DNA of 64,000 nt from Ichthyophis bannanicus. Lineage: Eukaryota > Chordata > Amphibia > Gymnophiona > Ichthyophiidae. Where the stretch lies: positions 104,447,026-104,511,025 of the forward strand of contig CM066051.1 of the NCBI GenBank assembly GCA_033557465.1. The letters are read 5' to 3'. Of this stretch, positions 41,216 through 51,188 are shown in pieces (positions within the stretch are counted from its first letter, which is position 1; each line of letters opens with the position of its first letter). The notes beneath the pieces were generated by a model, which made no database searches, was not told the origin of the DNA, and worked only from the letters and a program-made list of their open reading frames with translations. The position numbers were made by a program, and so were the translations under genes.

Positions 41216-42880
41216 CACCCTTTTCCTCAGACGAACGCATGCTCGCTCGCTTGCCACGATGTTGAGCAAGTTCCCATGCTGCTTGGCATGTGAGAAACGC
41301 CTTTGAGGACTCTAGCAGCTCTGTGTGGCCTGCACCATGGATCTGGGACACCTGTCGGTGACGGCCCCTGGCGATCGGCACTTGGGGATCGTGATGGGAG
41401 GCTCTCTTTCTCCTTCTGGCCAGACCATACTGAATTCGCTGACCCCGTCTGCACATCAGAAGCTCAGCGGGCAGAGCCTGTGTCGATGACTGTGGAGGCA
41501 GAGGACAGTGCCCCTCTGACTCTTCTTCCTGGGGGGGGGGGGCAGCCACGCTTGCCCTGTGGAGCCCTGCGGTACCTCGGATGACTCCTCAGAGTTTGCC
41601 ATTTTCAAACAGGCTCAGAAGATCTGGAAAGGGGGGCATGCTGGGGCTGCTGCCGGGTCTCCCCGTACCCAACTTCTTCAGGGCCACTTGCAGGCCCCAG
41701 GAAATGCAAAGTTGCCCCAGCGGAGGGTACAGGGGCAAAGTGAAACTGTAAGACCCTTAACTGGGTACTCGGTGACCTAGACTCCCCGGGAGAAGATAAT
41801 CAGGTTAGTGACTTCGAGGGTTCCTCCCCCGCATCATCTAGCTTAGAGGAGGGCGAATTTTCACACTCTGAAGAAGACAATTCCTCCCGGGTAATTAGCC
41901 TTTTCCGCTGCAAGGAACTCACAGCTCTTAGCCTCTGGGATGCGTAGTTCAGCGGCCATCTGGCTGATATTTTCCCTACTGAGCAGTCTGTGTCAGATCT
42001 CATTCTCAAGGGGGTTCTGGCACTGTCTAAAGCCTTCCCATTTCCTCCCAAGCCTCAGCAGCTGGTCATGGAAGAATGGAATGTGCCTGACCCCTAGCTG
42101 TGTATGGCACAACTCCTCAGCCAAATCTACCCCTGGGCCCAGGTGAACCTTCAGCAATGGATACCGTATCCCAAAATGGACTCCCACATCATGGCGGTGA
42201 CCAAGAAGACTACCATTCCTGTGGAGGGCAGAGAGGCCCTCAAGGATTCACAGGACTGTAAGGTTGAGAATCTCCTCAAGACGACCTTTTTGGCATCTTC
42301 TCTTATGGTTCAGACCTCCGCCTGTGGAGGGCTAGCAGCCTGCGCTCTCCTGCACTGGATTCTGCTTCTTCTGAAGGGCACCATATCTTTGTGGCGAATG
42401 GATTTTATGATCTCCGCCTGGCCACCAGAGCAGTAGCAGTTGCTAATGTTGCTCACCACTGGATCTGACTCCGCAGTTGGTCAGCAGATGCCGCCTCCAA
42501 GGGGCACCTGGCGGGCCTCCTCTACAAGGGAGATCTCCTGTTCATTGAGGACCTGGAGAAGCTTGTCAAGAATCTTGGGGAGGTTGAGCCAAAGCGTCTA
42601 CTGGAAGACAAGTCGAAGACTTCCTCTTTTCACTCTCTGTCGGCCGGTTACAGCTCTGCGTGGTCTGAGTATTGTGACTCGGGCTACTGCAAGTCACGGC
42701 AATATCGCTCAGGGCGACAGTCTGCGTCATATTCCACTGCTGGAAACTGCAGACAGTCCTTTCCCGGAACATGGCAGTCTCAAGGTGCTGCTGGAAGATC
42801 CAAGAAGTCAGGGTCCTCTGCCCACTCCTCATACTGACAGGCCTGAGGCCCATTCTGAGGTGCCGCAGATTGGGGGGCGG
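41216..42880 (+). pseudogene. Gag-like region of DIRS E
   Basis: Pieces in shifting frames: SSLEEGEFSHSEEDNSSRVI (41840-41900, compare EELEEGELTDQ in D), then FPFPPKPQQLVMEEWNVPD (compare REMIQQEWDMPE in D). AVTKKTTIPVEGREALKDSQ (42194-42255) matches TKKMTIPVEGGTALKDSHD of D. AADAASKGHLAGLLYKGDLL and LEKLVKNLGEVEPKRLLEDK (42485-42605) match the D C-terminal domain. At least five stops or shifts are present. Confidence 0.75.
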
Positions 42881-44536
42881 ATCCGACCAGTTTTACCTGG
42901 AATGGGCTTGCATCACTTCAGACACCTGGGTGCTCGAGGTCATCCATAACGGCTATGCCCTCAATCTTGCCCGACTGGTTTGCAAAGCCTTCATGATATC
43001 TCCATGCGTCTCCCAGGTCAAGCATAAAGCAATTTGCGCTACTCTCAGTCATCTCCTCCTTCTGTGGGCATTGTGGTCTGTACCGCCTGACAAGTGTGGG
43101 CAGGGGTGTTGCTCCGTCTATTTTGTAGTGTCAAAGAAAGGTGGCACTTTCTGCCTTATCCTCAATCTACAGAGCGTAAATCGCAGCTTGCGGGTGCCGC
43201 GGTTCTGCATGGAGATGCTGTGCTCGGTCATCCAGGCCTTAAGGCCTGTGGAGTTCCTGGTGACGCTGGACCTGATGAAGGCATACCTGCACATCCCCAT
43301 TTGAGAAGACCATCAATGCTTCCTCCACTTTGCCATCCTAGAGCCACACTTGCAGTTTTGCACCCTCCCTTTTGGCTTCACAACTGCCCCACGTACTTTC
43401 TCCACAAAGGTGTGCCACAAAGGCATCTGCGTGCATCCCTATCTCAATGACTTGTTGATCCAAGCTTGTTCGTACTCTGCAGTGGAGCTCGCCATACAGT
43501 GCATAGTGTGACTACTGGAAAGCCTTGGCTGGGTGGATAATTAAGCCAAGAGTGTGTTGACTCCCTCCCAGACCCTGGAGATTCTGGGGGCAAGCTTTGA
43601 CACCTGAACGGAGAAAGTGGCCTTCACAGAGTGCAGGTTCCTCCAGCAGCTGCACGGGTTCTTGCAGCAGGCCAACCCTCGTGCTCGGGACAACCTTCAG
43701 TTACTGGGAGCAATAGACCTGTTGCCCCTGGGTGCACATGTGCCCCTTGCAACTGGCCCTCCTGAGTCGCTGGTCTCTGCTCTATGAGAACTTCGAGCTT
43801 CGGCTCCCCCTTGCGCCTGCAGTACGTGCCAGCCTCCATTGGTGGGATTCACGCACAAATTTCCTCTGCAGGACTCCACTCGACCAGCCAGAATGGGTAG
43901 TTGTGACAAACGATACCAGTCTCCTTGGCTGGGGAGCTCGCTGTCTTCAGTCTTCTGCGCAAGGTACCTGGTCGTACAGAGAGGGGCACTGGCCCATCAA
44001 TTGGCTGGAAGCCCGAGCAGTTCATCTGGCCTTTCTATGCTTCCAGCCCCTGCTTGGCAGACAGGCAGTCAGTGATATCCGACAATGCGACAGCTGTGGC
44101 TTATGTGAATCGCCAGGGCAGCATGCAGTGTCCTGGTGTTGCTTGGGAGATGCAGCTCCTGTTTCCCTGGACCGAGCAGCATCTTCAGGCCCTCTTGGCC
44201 CAGCACATTGCGGGGGAGGACAATGTCCAAGCTGACTATCTCAGTCAGCATCGCCTTGACCCCAGTGAGTGGGAACTGGCTCCATGGGCCTTCCAGCGCA
44301 TCATCTGGCGGTGGGTTCACCTGGCATTGGACCTCATGGTGACTTCAACAAACACCAAGGCACCAGTCACCTTCTCTAGACAGAAGGTGCCCAGCTCCAC
44401 AGACATGGACTCGCTTGTTCAGCCCTGGCCAACGGGTCCGCTTCTGTATGTCTTCTTGCTGTGGCCGATGATTCCCAGGGTGCTCTGCCACACTGAGTGG
44501 TTCCCACATCTCCTGCTACTCGTTGTCCTCGACTAG
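42881..44536 (+). pseudogene. RT-RNase H of DIRS E
   Basis: RT: WACITSDTWVLEVIHNGYAL (42903-42962), VYFVVSKKGGTFCLILNLQS, EFLVTLDLMKAYLHIPI with a stop, then a damaged palm near 43400-43460 (YLNDLLI in place of YLDDWLI). RNase H: VTNDTSLLGWGARCLQSSAQ (43900-43960), NWLEARAVHLAFLCFQPLLG, SDNATAVAYVNRQGSMQCPG and IAGEDNVQADYLSQHRLDPS (44209-44268). The last frame is open from 43925 to 44536. The YLDD-to-YLND change hits a catalytic aspartate. Confidence 0.8.
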
Positions 44537-44559
44537 CCTTGCCAACCATGAGATCTGGT

Positions 44560-45250
44560 CTGCCTCCAGATCGACCGACTGCTCCCCTTGGGAGCATGGA
44601 AGGGGCTGCTACAGCGGGGATCCATTCTGATGGACAATCCGGGCCCCTTCTTGCTTATAGCCTGGCTCTTGAAAGGCAGCAGCTGAGTTGCCAAGGCTAC
44701 TCCCCGGCAGTAGTGGCCACGTTTTTCAAGGTGCAGTGCTGCTCCATGTCGCTTGCCTATATCTGGGTTCGGCATCTCTTCGAGTAGTGGTGTGCATGCC
44801 GGGACCACTTTCCCCAGCATACCCAGTTACCAGTGTTGCTAGTCTTCCTGTGCAGGATGGTTTGCAACAGGGCCTAGAATAAATTTCCTTGCGGGTTGTC
44901 TGCCGGATCCTTTTGCATTATCTGCAGGTCACAAATGGCTTTTGGCATACCGACTGGCTCTTTGTTCTCTTTGCAAGCCCATGTAAGGGTCTCACAGTGA
45001 CCAAATCTACCTTAGGTTGCTGGATTAAGGAGGCCATCTCTTTAGCCTACCTCTTGGCGGGCAAGCTAGTTCCCTCCAGGTTGAAGGCCCATTCCACTCA
45101 TGCACAGGAGACCTCTTGAACAGAATTTTCCGCAGTGGTGCCGCTGGACACTTGCAGGGCAGCAACGTGGTTCTCCTCTCTATGTTCACATGAAATTACT
45201 GCTTGGACATCCAAGCGGCAGCCCGGTTTGGCACGCAGGTGCTTTCTGCC
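44560..45250 (+). pseudogene. Tyrosine recombinase remnant of DIRS E
   Basis: Begins with AYSLALERQQLSCQGYSPAV (44655-44715; compare LTALALERARLRARGYSSAV in D). The first catalytic Arg region is missing: the sequence jumps from about 44880 to the GLTVTKSTLGCWIKEAISLA block (44984-45045), a deletion of roughly 130 codons compared with D. AHSTHAQE (HxxR changed) and VPLDTCRAATWFSSLCSH follow near 45090-45190. The HYCL block is frameshifted. Confidence 0.7.
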
Positions 45251-45267
45251 ACCCTGGCCATCCGCCC

Positions 45268-45402
45268 AACTGCTAGACCAGTCCAGACCAGCAAAATTCC
45301 CATTGGTCAGGACTAGTCTAGCAGAGGTGCTGTGGAAGGGGAAATTTTACATAACTGTTAATTTCTTTCCTGGAACACTGCTAGACCAGTCTAGGACCCT
45401 CC
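45268..45402 (+). repeat. ICR of DIRS E
   Basis: ACTGCTAGACCAGTCCAGAC (complement of the left-type end) is followed by AACTGTTAATTTCTTTCCTG and ACTGCTAGACCAGTCTAGGA, the complement of the right end at 45690-45758. Confidence 0.75.
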
Positions 45403-45689
45403 CTGGTGGCATTCAGAATCTGCTGCTCAGCCTTGGAGTGGAAGGGCAAGCCTAGCCATTATATCTCTGGTCTACACAGTCTTCAGCTCTGTTGTGCTGA
45501 TTGTATATAATTCCCCTATTCAGAGTGATGTGGCTGGGGAAAAGGGCCCCTTTGGACTGTTTCATTGCTTGTTATGTGAATGCTGGAGAGTGCCCCTAGC
45601 TGTGCTGGGTAAGATGCCAGTGGTGATGTCACGACACTGTTCTAGTGTTTTCTCTGCCTCACATCATCTGCTGGCTAGGGAAGTTAACG

Positions 45690-45758
45690 CATTGGTCTGG
45701 ACTGGTCTAGCAGTGCCCCAGGAAAGGAAATTAACGATAAGTAAAACTTCCACAGCTA
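45690..45758 (+). repeat. Right terminus of DIRS E
   Basis: TGGTCTGGACTGGTCTAGCA then CAGGAAAGGAAATTAACGAT, complementary to the second half of the E ICR. The family lacks a clear CAG-GTRAGT here (it reads ATAAGT). Confidence 0.75.
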
Positions 45759-45829
45759 CCTCAATATTCTGAATGATGGCCTTCCTTTTGTCTTTCCACT
45801 GGAACATACTCTTGGAATTATAGTTGTGC

Positions 45830-45990
45830 TATTCACTCCCCCCCCCCCTAATTTGTCTTTTCATTACATCAGGTCTTTATGTTTTGTTAAATGTTTAAAC
45901 TTCTTGGGGTTTGGCCCTGTTTTCTTTATCTTGTAAACCGTCATGATGTTTCTTTTTGAAAGGAAGTATAGCAAATAAATAAATAAATAG
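45830..45990 (+). repeat. LINE 3' tail fragment
   Basis: A C-run near 45839, then CTTGTAAACCGTCATGATG, GGAAGTATAGC and AAATAAATAAATAAAT, the tail pattern of L2-like LINEs in sense orientation. Confidence 0.65.
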
Positions 45991-47373
45991 CCAACATCTC
46001 CACAGCTAGACTTCCAAACAACTCATACTAGCTACACATTCAAAAAAATAAAAAGATACTCTTATGCCATCTCCAGATCGCAGATCAATCCACCATTTCT
46101 GAATGCAGTCCCCATCTGTAGTTTTTCTAGGAATGACTTTTTTTTTTTAAACTAGGCACAGGAATGAAAAAGGATCACCCACACAAGTTCTGGATAGATG
46201 CAAGTCTACATGGGCATCTTTCTGCTCTGATGCCTTTGAGGAGCAATCTATATAAATTTTTCCTAAAAAAAGGACCAAAGATATTACATAATTCATTAAG
46301 CAGCAGTAGATATCCACTTGCTTTTCTCTATTTCAGTTAGCAAGTCAGTGAGTACATAAATAAATAACTTGGTAATGCTTAGAACATTTTTTCCCATGGA
46401 TTTGGTGGTAAACCACCTATTTTGTTTCACAAAATTAGTTTCTTCAGAGGCATAACATTATGATCATTGCTTATTAGTTCACCTGCTCCTCTCCAGAGAT
46501 TATATTTTCTTGGATGACTTCACTTCAGTTTTTCATATATCCTCTACATTGAGATCCATTTGTTATAACATATTTCAGCTTAATTTAACCTATCACAGCA
46601 TAGATACCTGGGAGTCAAGGGGAGAGCAGTGTCAGGCACCAGGCATTTGTAGCAGACATCATAGAAGTCCGTGATGGATCGTGCTAATTTGCATTTGCAC
46701 TCTTGAATCCACTCTGTCTACTGTGCAGAACTGCAGATTGGCAAGATGAAACTCAATCCTTGCAGAGGGATGGTCTTTTATATATGTTTATAGCCGGGGC
46801 AGAAGGGGCCTACAAGGCTTCTAGAGCAGACACCAGGTAATGTGTTTAGGCTCAAGTGAAAAACTGCAACATTACAGAAACAAGAGCATGCGATATGGTG
46901 GACAAAATCTGAGGGGCCTGGGAAGGTAATGGCTGTGCAGAATTCCCTGTGCATACTTGCAAAAGCTTTCTTGTTATTTCGAGCTCTAGCGAGCTGATCC
47001 TTGTAGCCACCAGCTAAGGAAGTCACCCACTACTACTGTGTCTGATTTCACCCTGCCTGTAACCTGAGAATGACTGCATTAATATAGTTGAATTATTTTA
47101 TTTTTTGTAAATTGCTTCGAGTTGTTTCAGTATTATATGATCCACGAATAGAATTAAGTAAATAAAAAACAAACAAACCCTGCAGCAGTAAAGCATGTAT
47201 TAATCAGACCAAGCAGTAATGTGAGGGAGAGGACACAGACATAGTCCCCTCACATTGCTAGAATTGCACCCAGTGTAGCCAAATATGAGGCAGAGAAACA
47301 GGTACTGGAGAGAGCAGGAGTAGACCCAAAACCCTCATCTCACTGCTTCACTCCCCCCACTCTCTATACCCAG
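45991..47373 (+). other. Probable RFX1 intron, no gene recognised
   Basis: AT-rich sequence without long frames. A possible old LINE-tail scrap (GTAAATTGCTTCGAGTTG, TAAATAAAAAAC) lies at 47105-47175. No other RFX exon was found here. The segment ends at a pyrimidine-rich 3' splice site before 47374. Confidence 0.5.
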
Positions 47374-47525
47374 ACACGATGAGGCAGAGAAGCGACTTCC
47401 TAAGGACTCCTTGGTGATTCTCTCCAAGTACGAGCCAGTGCTGAAGTGGACAAAAGACTGTGATAACAGCCTGTACCAGGGACTGGTGGAGATCCTGATA
47501 CCCGATGTTCTGCGGCCCATACCGA
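47374..47525 (+). CDS. rfx1: RFX1 exon (dimerisation/extended domain region)
   Basis: Internal exon of 152 bp. Upstream is a pyrimidine tract ending TATACCCAG and downstream GTGAGTGC, so both splice sites are canonical. The frame opens in phase 1 and reads HDEAEKRLPKDSLVILSKYE, then PVLKWTKDCDNSLYQGLVEI and LIPDVLRPIP, ending with the first base of a Ser codon. From knowledge of the family this matches vertebrate RFX1, a winged-helix X-box-binding transcription factor, in the region after the DNA-binding domain involved in dimerisation. It is closer to RFX1 (HDEAEKRLPK) than to RFX2 or RFX3. The DNA-binding exons are not in the window. Confidence 0.9.
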
Positions 47526-47822
47526 GTGAGTGCACTGGGGTGGGGAGGCAGGGTGGGAAGGCAGAGGAATCCATATCCTAGTCAAAATGAAGATCAACCA
47601 GAACAATAGAGAGATGACCAGCCAGAGCCAGGAGGTTCAGTGGGGAACAACCAGCCAATCAGAGCCAATGATCATTGGGAACTGAGGTGTGGTGAAGCAG
47701 CCAGCCAGAGCTGATAGCAATGAGGCAGAAGAGGGTGGGAGAAAAAAGGAGCCATATTAGCATTGAAAGGGAGGTGGGGTCAAGAGTATGGAGGGAAGAA
47801 AATCTCATTCTAATTCTTTCAG

Positions 47823-47920
47823 GTGCCTTGACACAAGCAGTCCGCAACTTTGCTAAGAGTTTGGAGAACTGGCTCAGCAGTGCCATGATGAACATCCCAG
47901 AAGAGATGGTTCGTGTGAAG
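47823..47920 (+). CDS. rfx1: RFX1 exon, next in order
   Basis: Internal exon of 98 bp, preceded by TTCTTTCAG and followed by GTGAGATCC. It completes the Ser codon from the previous exon and reads ALTQAVRNFAKSLENWLSSA then MMNIPEEMVRVK, ending in phase 0. MMNIPEEM favours RFX1 over its paralogs. The intron between the two exons is 297 bp. The expected following exon (beginning near AFAQTLRRYTSLNHLAQ in vertebrate RFX1) is not found before 64000. The downstream intron is therefore at least 16 kb and filled with retrotransposons. Confidence 0.9.
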
Positions 47921-48344
47921 GTGAGATCCATATTGCTCTGTGCCAATCCCTCCACCACACCTTTCACTAACCCTGTAAAGGCTATTGCACCTGTTCTGTA
48001 TTTACTGCTCCATGCCACTCTTTAGTGCCTGTGTGAAGCTTTGTAACTCATTTTCTGTCCTTTCTCCATAGACAAACAGGGTGATACAGGCACATTTTAT
48101 GATGATGTCAACTGACAGAGCCTGTGTACCCGGAACCCTCCTCCAATTTGAGAAGTCTTTTGGACTTCTGTGCACGCGTCAGTGTTCCTGCATTGGTGAA
48201 GTTACCTCTCTTTTAAGTCTGTAGTTCAGACAGATGCAGCCGTTCTCCACTCCCCATTTTCTGGCTCAGGAACAATGTACTGAACAAAACAAACAAAAGA
48301 CAATCTGGATCCAGAGGCAACAGTAATCATTCCAAAGCATCCTG
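47921..48344 (+). other. Start of the RFX1 downstream intron
   Basis: Begins with the 5' splice site GTGAGA. A short open stretch after TCCATAG at 48071 was considered and rejected as an exon. No repeat is recognised until the DIRS terminus at 48345. Confidence 0.5.
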
Positions 48345-49858
48345 CTAGACCAGTCCAGACTAGTGGGTTGTGTCCCCCTGCCAGCAGATGGTGAGACAGA
48401 GAAAATCAGGAAGCTTTGTACCATCCCCCTTGGCATATATCCCTGCACCCCTATGGGTCAGCTTCAGTATTTTCTCTGTTTCAGCAGATGATGGACTTAT
48501 TAGCTCCTGACAGATTGCAAAAATTCCTGTTGTTGCAGCTTTCTTATTAAATCTGGCTTTTTGGCACACTGCAGTGCTTTTTCCTTCTTCCAGGGATTCC
48601 AGAGGTGCTCCTGGTCTGGAGGATCAGCGGAGCACCTTTGAAGGGAAGTGCTCCTGTTCAGGAGGAACGGTGCAGCCTTCCAGGCCAACCTTTCCTTACA
48701 TGCAAAGTTCACTCCAAGCATAGCCTACCGGGGATCCCTTTTGTTTTCTTCCATAAAGTTAAAAAAAAAAAAAAAAGCCAAGTTTGCAGCTCAAGGCTCT
48801 GGCGTCAAGGACTGGTGCTCCAGCATCGAGGATCGACACTCTTCAGTCAGCAGCAGGCCTGAACCTTCCTCTTCTCTCTTCCGGCTTCTGATTCACATCG
48901 CAGGGCAGTGAGTGTTCCTTCTCTCCCCTTCGGGCCATTTTCTCAGGCTCCCTTGCTACCGCTGCTACTGTTTCCCGCTCCAGCGCCTCCCCCCTCCATG
49001 AAGCGAAACACGTTTTTGGGTCATGGCTCCTTTGTTGCCGGGTTTTTTTCTTTTCGGCAGCAGGGGTTCTGTACGCCCTGCTTCAGTTCCCCTTCACTCA
49101 GATCTCCTCAGGCCGATGCCATTTTCTAACTTCTTCTCCTGGCTCCCGCCAAAAACGTTTGCATTGTGGCGGCCATTTTGTGGAGGGAATTTGCTCCTGC
49201 TACATTTCCTCTTCTGCCACTATGCCTTCCTCCCTCCAACACTGTGTAGCATGTGGAACGAAGCGAAGAACTCTTCACAATAGTATCTGTACCACTTATG
49301 CCACCGACCAGGGGAATTCTTCTATGGGTAAACCCTAGTCTCCTGCTACGCTTCCTGCCCTTGTTCCCTCTGCCTGCCTTTCAGCTGCCTATGGAAGTTC
49401 TTCCTCCTCCTCTTCTCCCCAAGAATGGCTCACTGCCACAGTTCAACTCATCCCTGATGCAGCATCCCTCTTCATAGCTGGCAGTCTCCTCAGCCAGATG
49501 CAGGTAGTTCGGACCAGTAATTCATGGCCTTTTTCCATCAAGCCTTGGATTTTTGGCACTCAGGTTCCGGGCCTGGGCCAGCTCCTGCACCTTCTCCATT
49601 TAGGAAGCGGGTTTGGCTCAATTCACCTGGCGCTGCCGCCAGTCTCCCGCCTACCCAGCTCTGAGGTACCTGCACCCTACTGGAGAGGACGATGAGTGCC
49701 CGTCGGAAGACATCTCCCTTAACTCTGCATCTGACAGAGAAGAAGGGGAATTTTCACCTCCAGAGGAACGGGATGAAGGGCAAGATATCTGACTAATCCA
49801 GAAGGAGGAACTCCCGGCTCTCATCGTCCAGACCTCTGAAGACCTTCACTCAACAGGT
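48345..49858 (+). mobile_element. DIRS-like retrotransposon E2, 5' part
   Basis: Left terminus CTGCTAGACCAGTCCAGACT at 48345, as expected from the first half of the E-family ICR at 45268. A leader of about 850 bp follows, including an A-run near 48757, then the gag start. The copy stops at about 49858, where LINE sequence begins. Terminal similarity to E puts it in the same family, and it supplies the left end that E itself lacks. Confidence 0.75.
49221..49858 (+). pseudogene. Gag-like N-terminus of DIRS E2
   Basis: ATG at 49221 starts MPSSLQHCVACGTKRRTLHN with C-x2-C, comparable to MPSKPQCLFCGFRRRP at the gag start of copy D. The following region is Ser/Pro-rich (49370-49430) with frame changes, then an acidic segment near 49740-49800 corresponding to EEGEF in E. 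Breaks at 49339 and later make it non-functional. Confidence 0.65.
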
Positions 49859-50786
49859 CAGTATAGGCCAAAACTTTTCCAATACTTACAACCAAACAAC
49901 AGGTCTTCCTCAAGGCTCAGCTTTTTCTGCCCTCCTTTTCAATATCTATATACAGGCAATTTGTCATCTAACAAAAAAATTCAATATTAATTACGCCATC
50001 TACGCAGATGACATAATGCTGTATATGTCCTTCAATATACTCATACCTAACCTTGAACCCATAATCTTATGCTTCAAGGAATTAGCCAAATGGCTCAAAA
50101 ACCATGGCCTAAACATTAACTACAAAAAGATCGAAGTATTAATAATTACTAAAAACCAAAACTATACTCCACCTTGCAAAATAACTATTGACAAATTCAA
50201 CCTTGAAGTCAAAGAAGTAAAATACTTGGTGTAAAACTTGACAAACATCTTTCATTAAAAACACAACAAAGGCAATATTTAATAAAATCAGACTACAATA
50301 TCACATAAAGCCCTTATTACACAGCAATGATTTCGGAACATTGATACAAGCTATGATAATCCCACATATTAGGAAAGTTTTAAATTGAGTGCAGAATGTA
50401 AATAGGTCTGTAATGCTTCTAAGTCTTTCTGGTAGCAAGTGCCAGAGCATTGGAGATAAGTACTCAAATGCTCTGCTACTAGTGAATTGCTTTGTTTTTC
50501 GGTAGTCAGACGGGATTGAAAGAGTATTGTTCAACTGGGCTCTTCTTTGGCGGCCATTGGGTGTGACCTTAATTAGTTGAGATAGGATTGTGGGTGCTAT
50601 ATTTCTGATAATTTTAAATGAGATCATAATTAACTTGTACTTTATTCTGCTCTGTACAGGTAAGCAGTGCAGGGCATTAAGGATCGGTGTTATATGATCC
50701 ATGCAATGTGTTATAGATAATGCGTGCCGCCATATGCTGTGCCATTATAAGGGGATGAAGCGATTGTTTAGGGACTATTACAATAG
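49859..50786. mobile_element. L2-like LINE pieces in opposite orientations
   Basis: 49859-50373 is plus-strand RT palm: TGLPQGSAFSALLFNIYIQA, NYAIYADDIMLYMS (YADD near 50000-50015) and EVLIITKNQNYTPPCKITID, ending TLIQAMIIPHI. 50786-50374 on the minus strand continues the same protein: MAQHMAARIIYNTLHGSYNT, LNALHCLPVQSRIKYKLIMI and RLRSITDLFTFCTQFK. Placed head to tail they would join in order, so the second piece looks inverted in place. Its outer edge touches the left end of DIRS C2. Neither piece has a 3' tail. Confidence 0.7.
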
Positions 50787-50955
50787 TTCTCCAGGACCAA
50801 GCAGGAAGTCAGTCCTCACTTATGGGTGACGTCGGCGCCGACGGAGCCCTCGCGGAGCAATTTTCCCCAGCTTTCAAAGAAAGCCTTTGGGAATTGCAGC
50901 GCGCATGCGCGGTCGTCTTCCCGCCCGAGGGTGCCATCTTAGCCAGTCTTCTTTT
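50787..50955 (+). repeat. Left inverted terminal repeat of DIRS C2
   Basis: Complementary to about 56380-56550. The perfect palindrome GTCGGCGCCGAC is at 50831-50842. It ends near GGGTGCCATCTTAGCCAGTC, whose inverse opens the right repeat. Confidence 0.9.
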
Positions 50956-51188
50956 TTCCGCGGAGCCCTACAGACGTCCCCGTCTTGTCCCCGCGAAAAA
51001 GTCGATTTTCTTCATTATTTTATTCTTATTTCCTTCGGTTCGACGCCGATCCTTTTCCCGCCCGGACTCGCGACGCCGGTCACGAGTCCTCGTACTTTTT
51101 TTCGGTTTTTCTGACTTTGTCAGCTTTCGTTTTCGATTTTTCCCTGGCAGCCCGGTCCTTTGACCTCGCAGGGGCCCTTTTTCCCCCG

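Larger units (their letters stand above)
41216..45758 (+). mobile_element. DIRS-like retrotransposon E, degraded
   Basis: Third DIRS family: gag remnant, RT, RNase H, shortened recombinase, ICR and right terminus. Every gene has many stops, so this is an old copy. The terminal sequence (CTGCTAGACCAGTCCAGACC) differs from the A/D and B/C families but is shared with 48345 and with the end of copy I. The left end is not seen. It may lie before the LINE at 40178. Confidence 0.8.

Noticed and set aside
48071..48235. Possible third RFX1 exon after TCCATAG
   Set aside because: The phase would fit and it is open for about 54 codons, but the translation does not resemble the expected RFX1 continuation and ends in a stop without a donor site.
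49859..50786. Twin-primed LINE insertion
   Set aside because: Twin priming would leave the 3' part with its tail at an outer edge in original orientation; neither piece has a tail and the downstream part is the inverted one.
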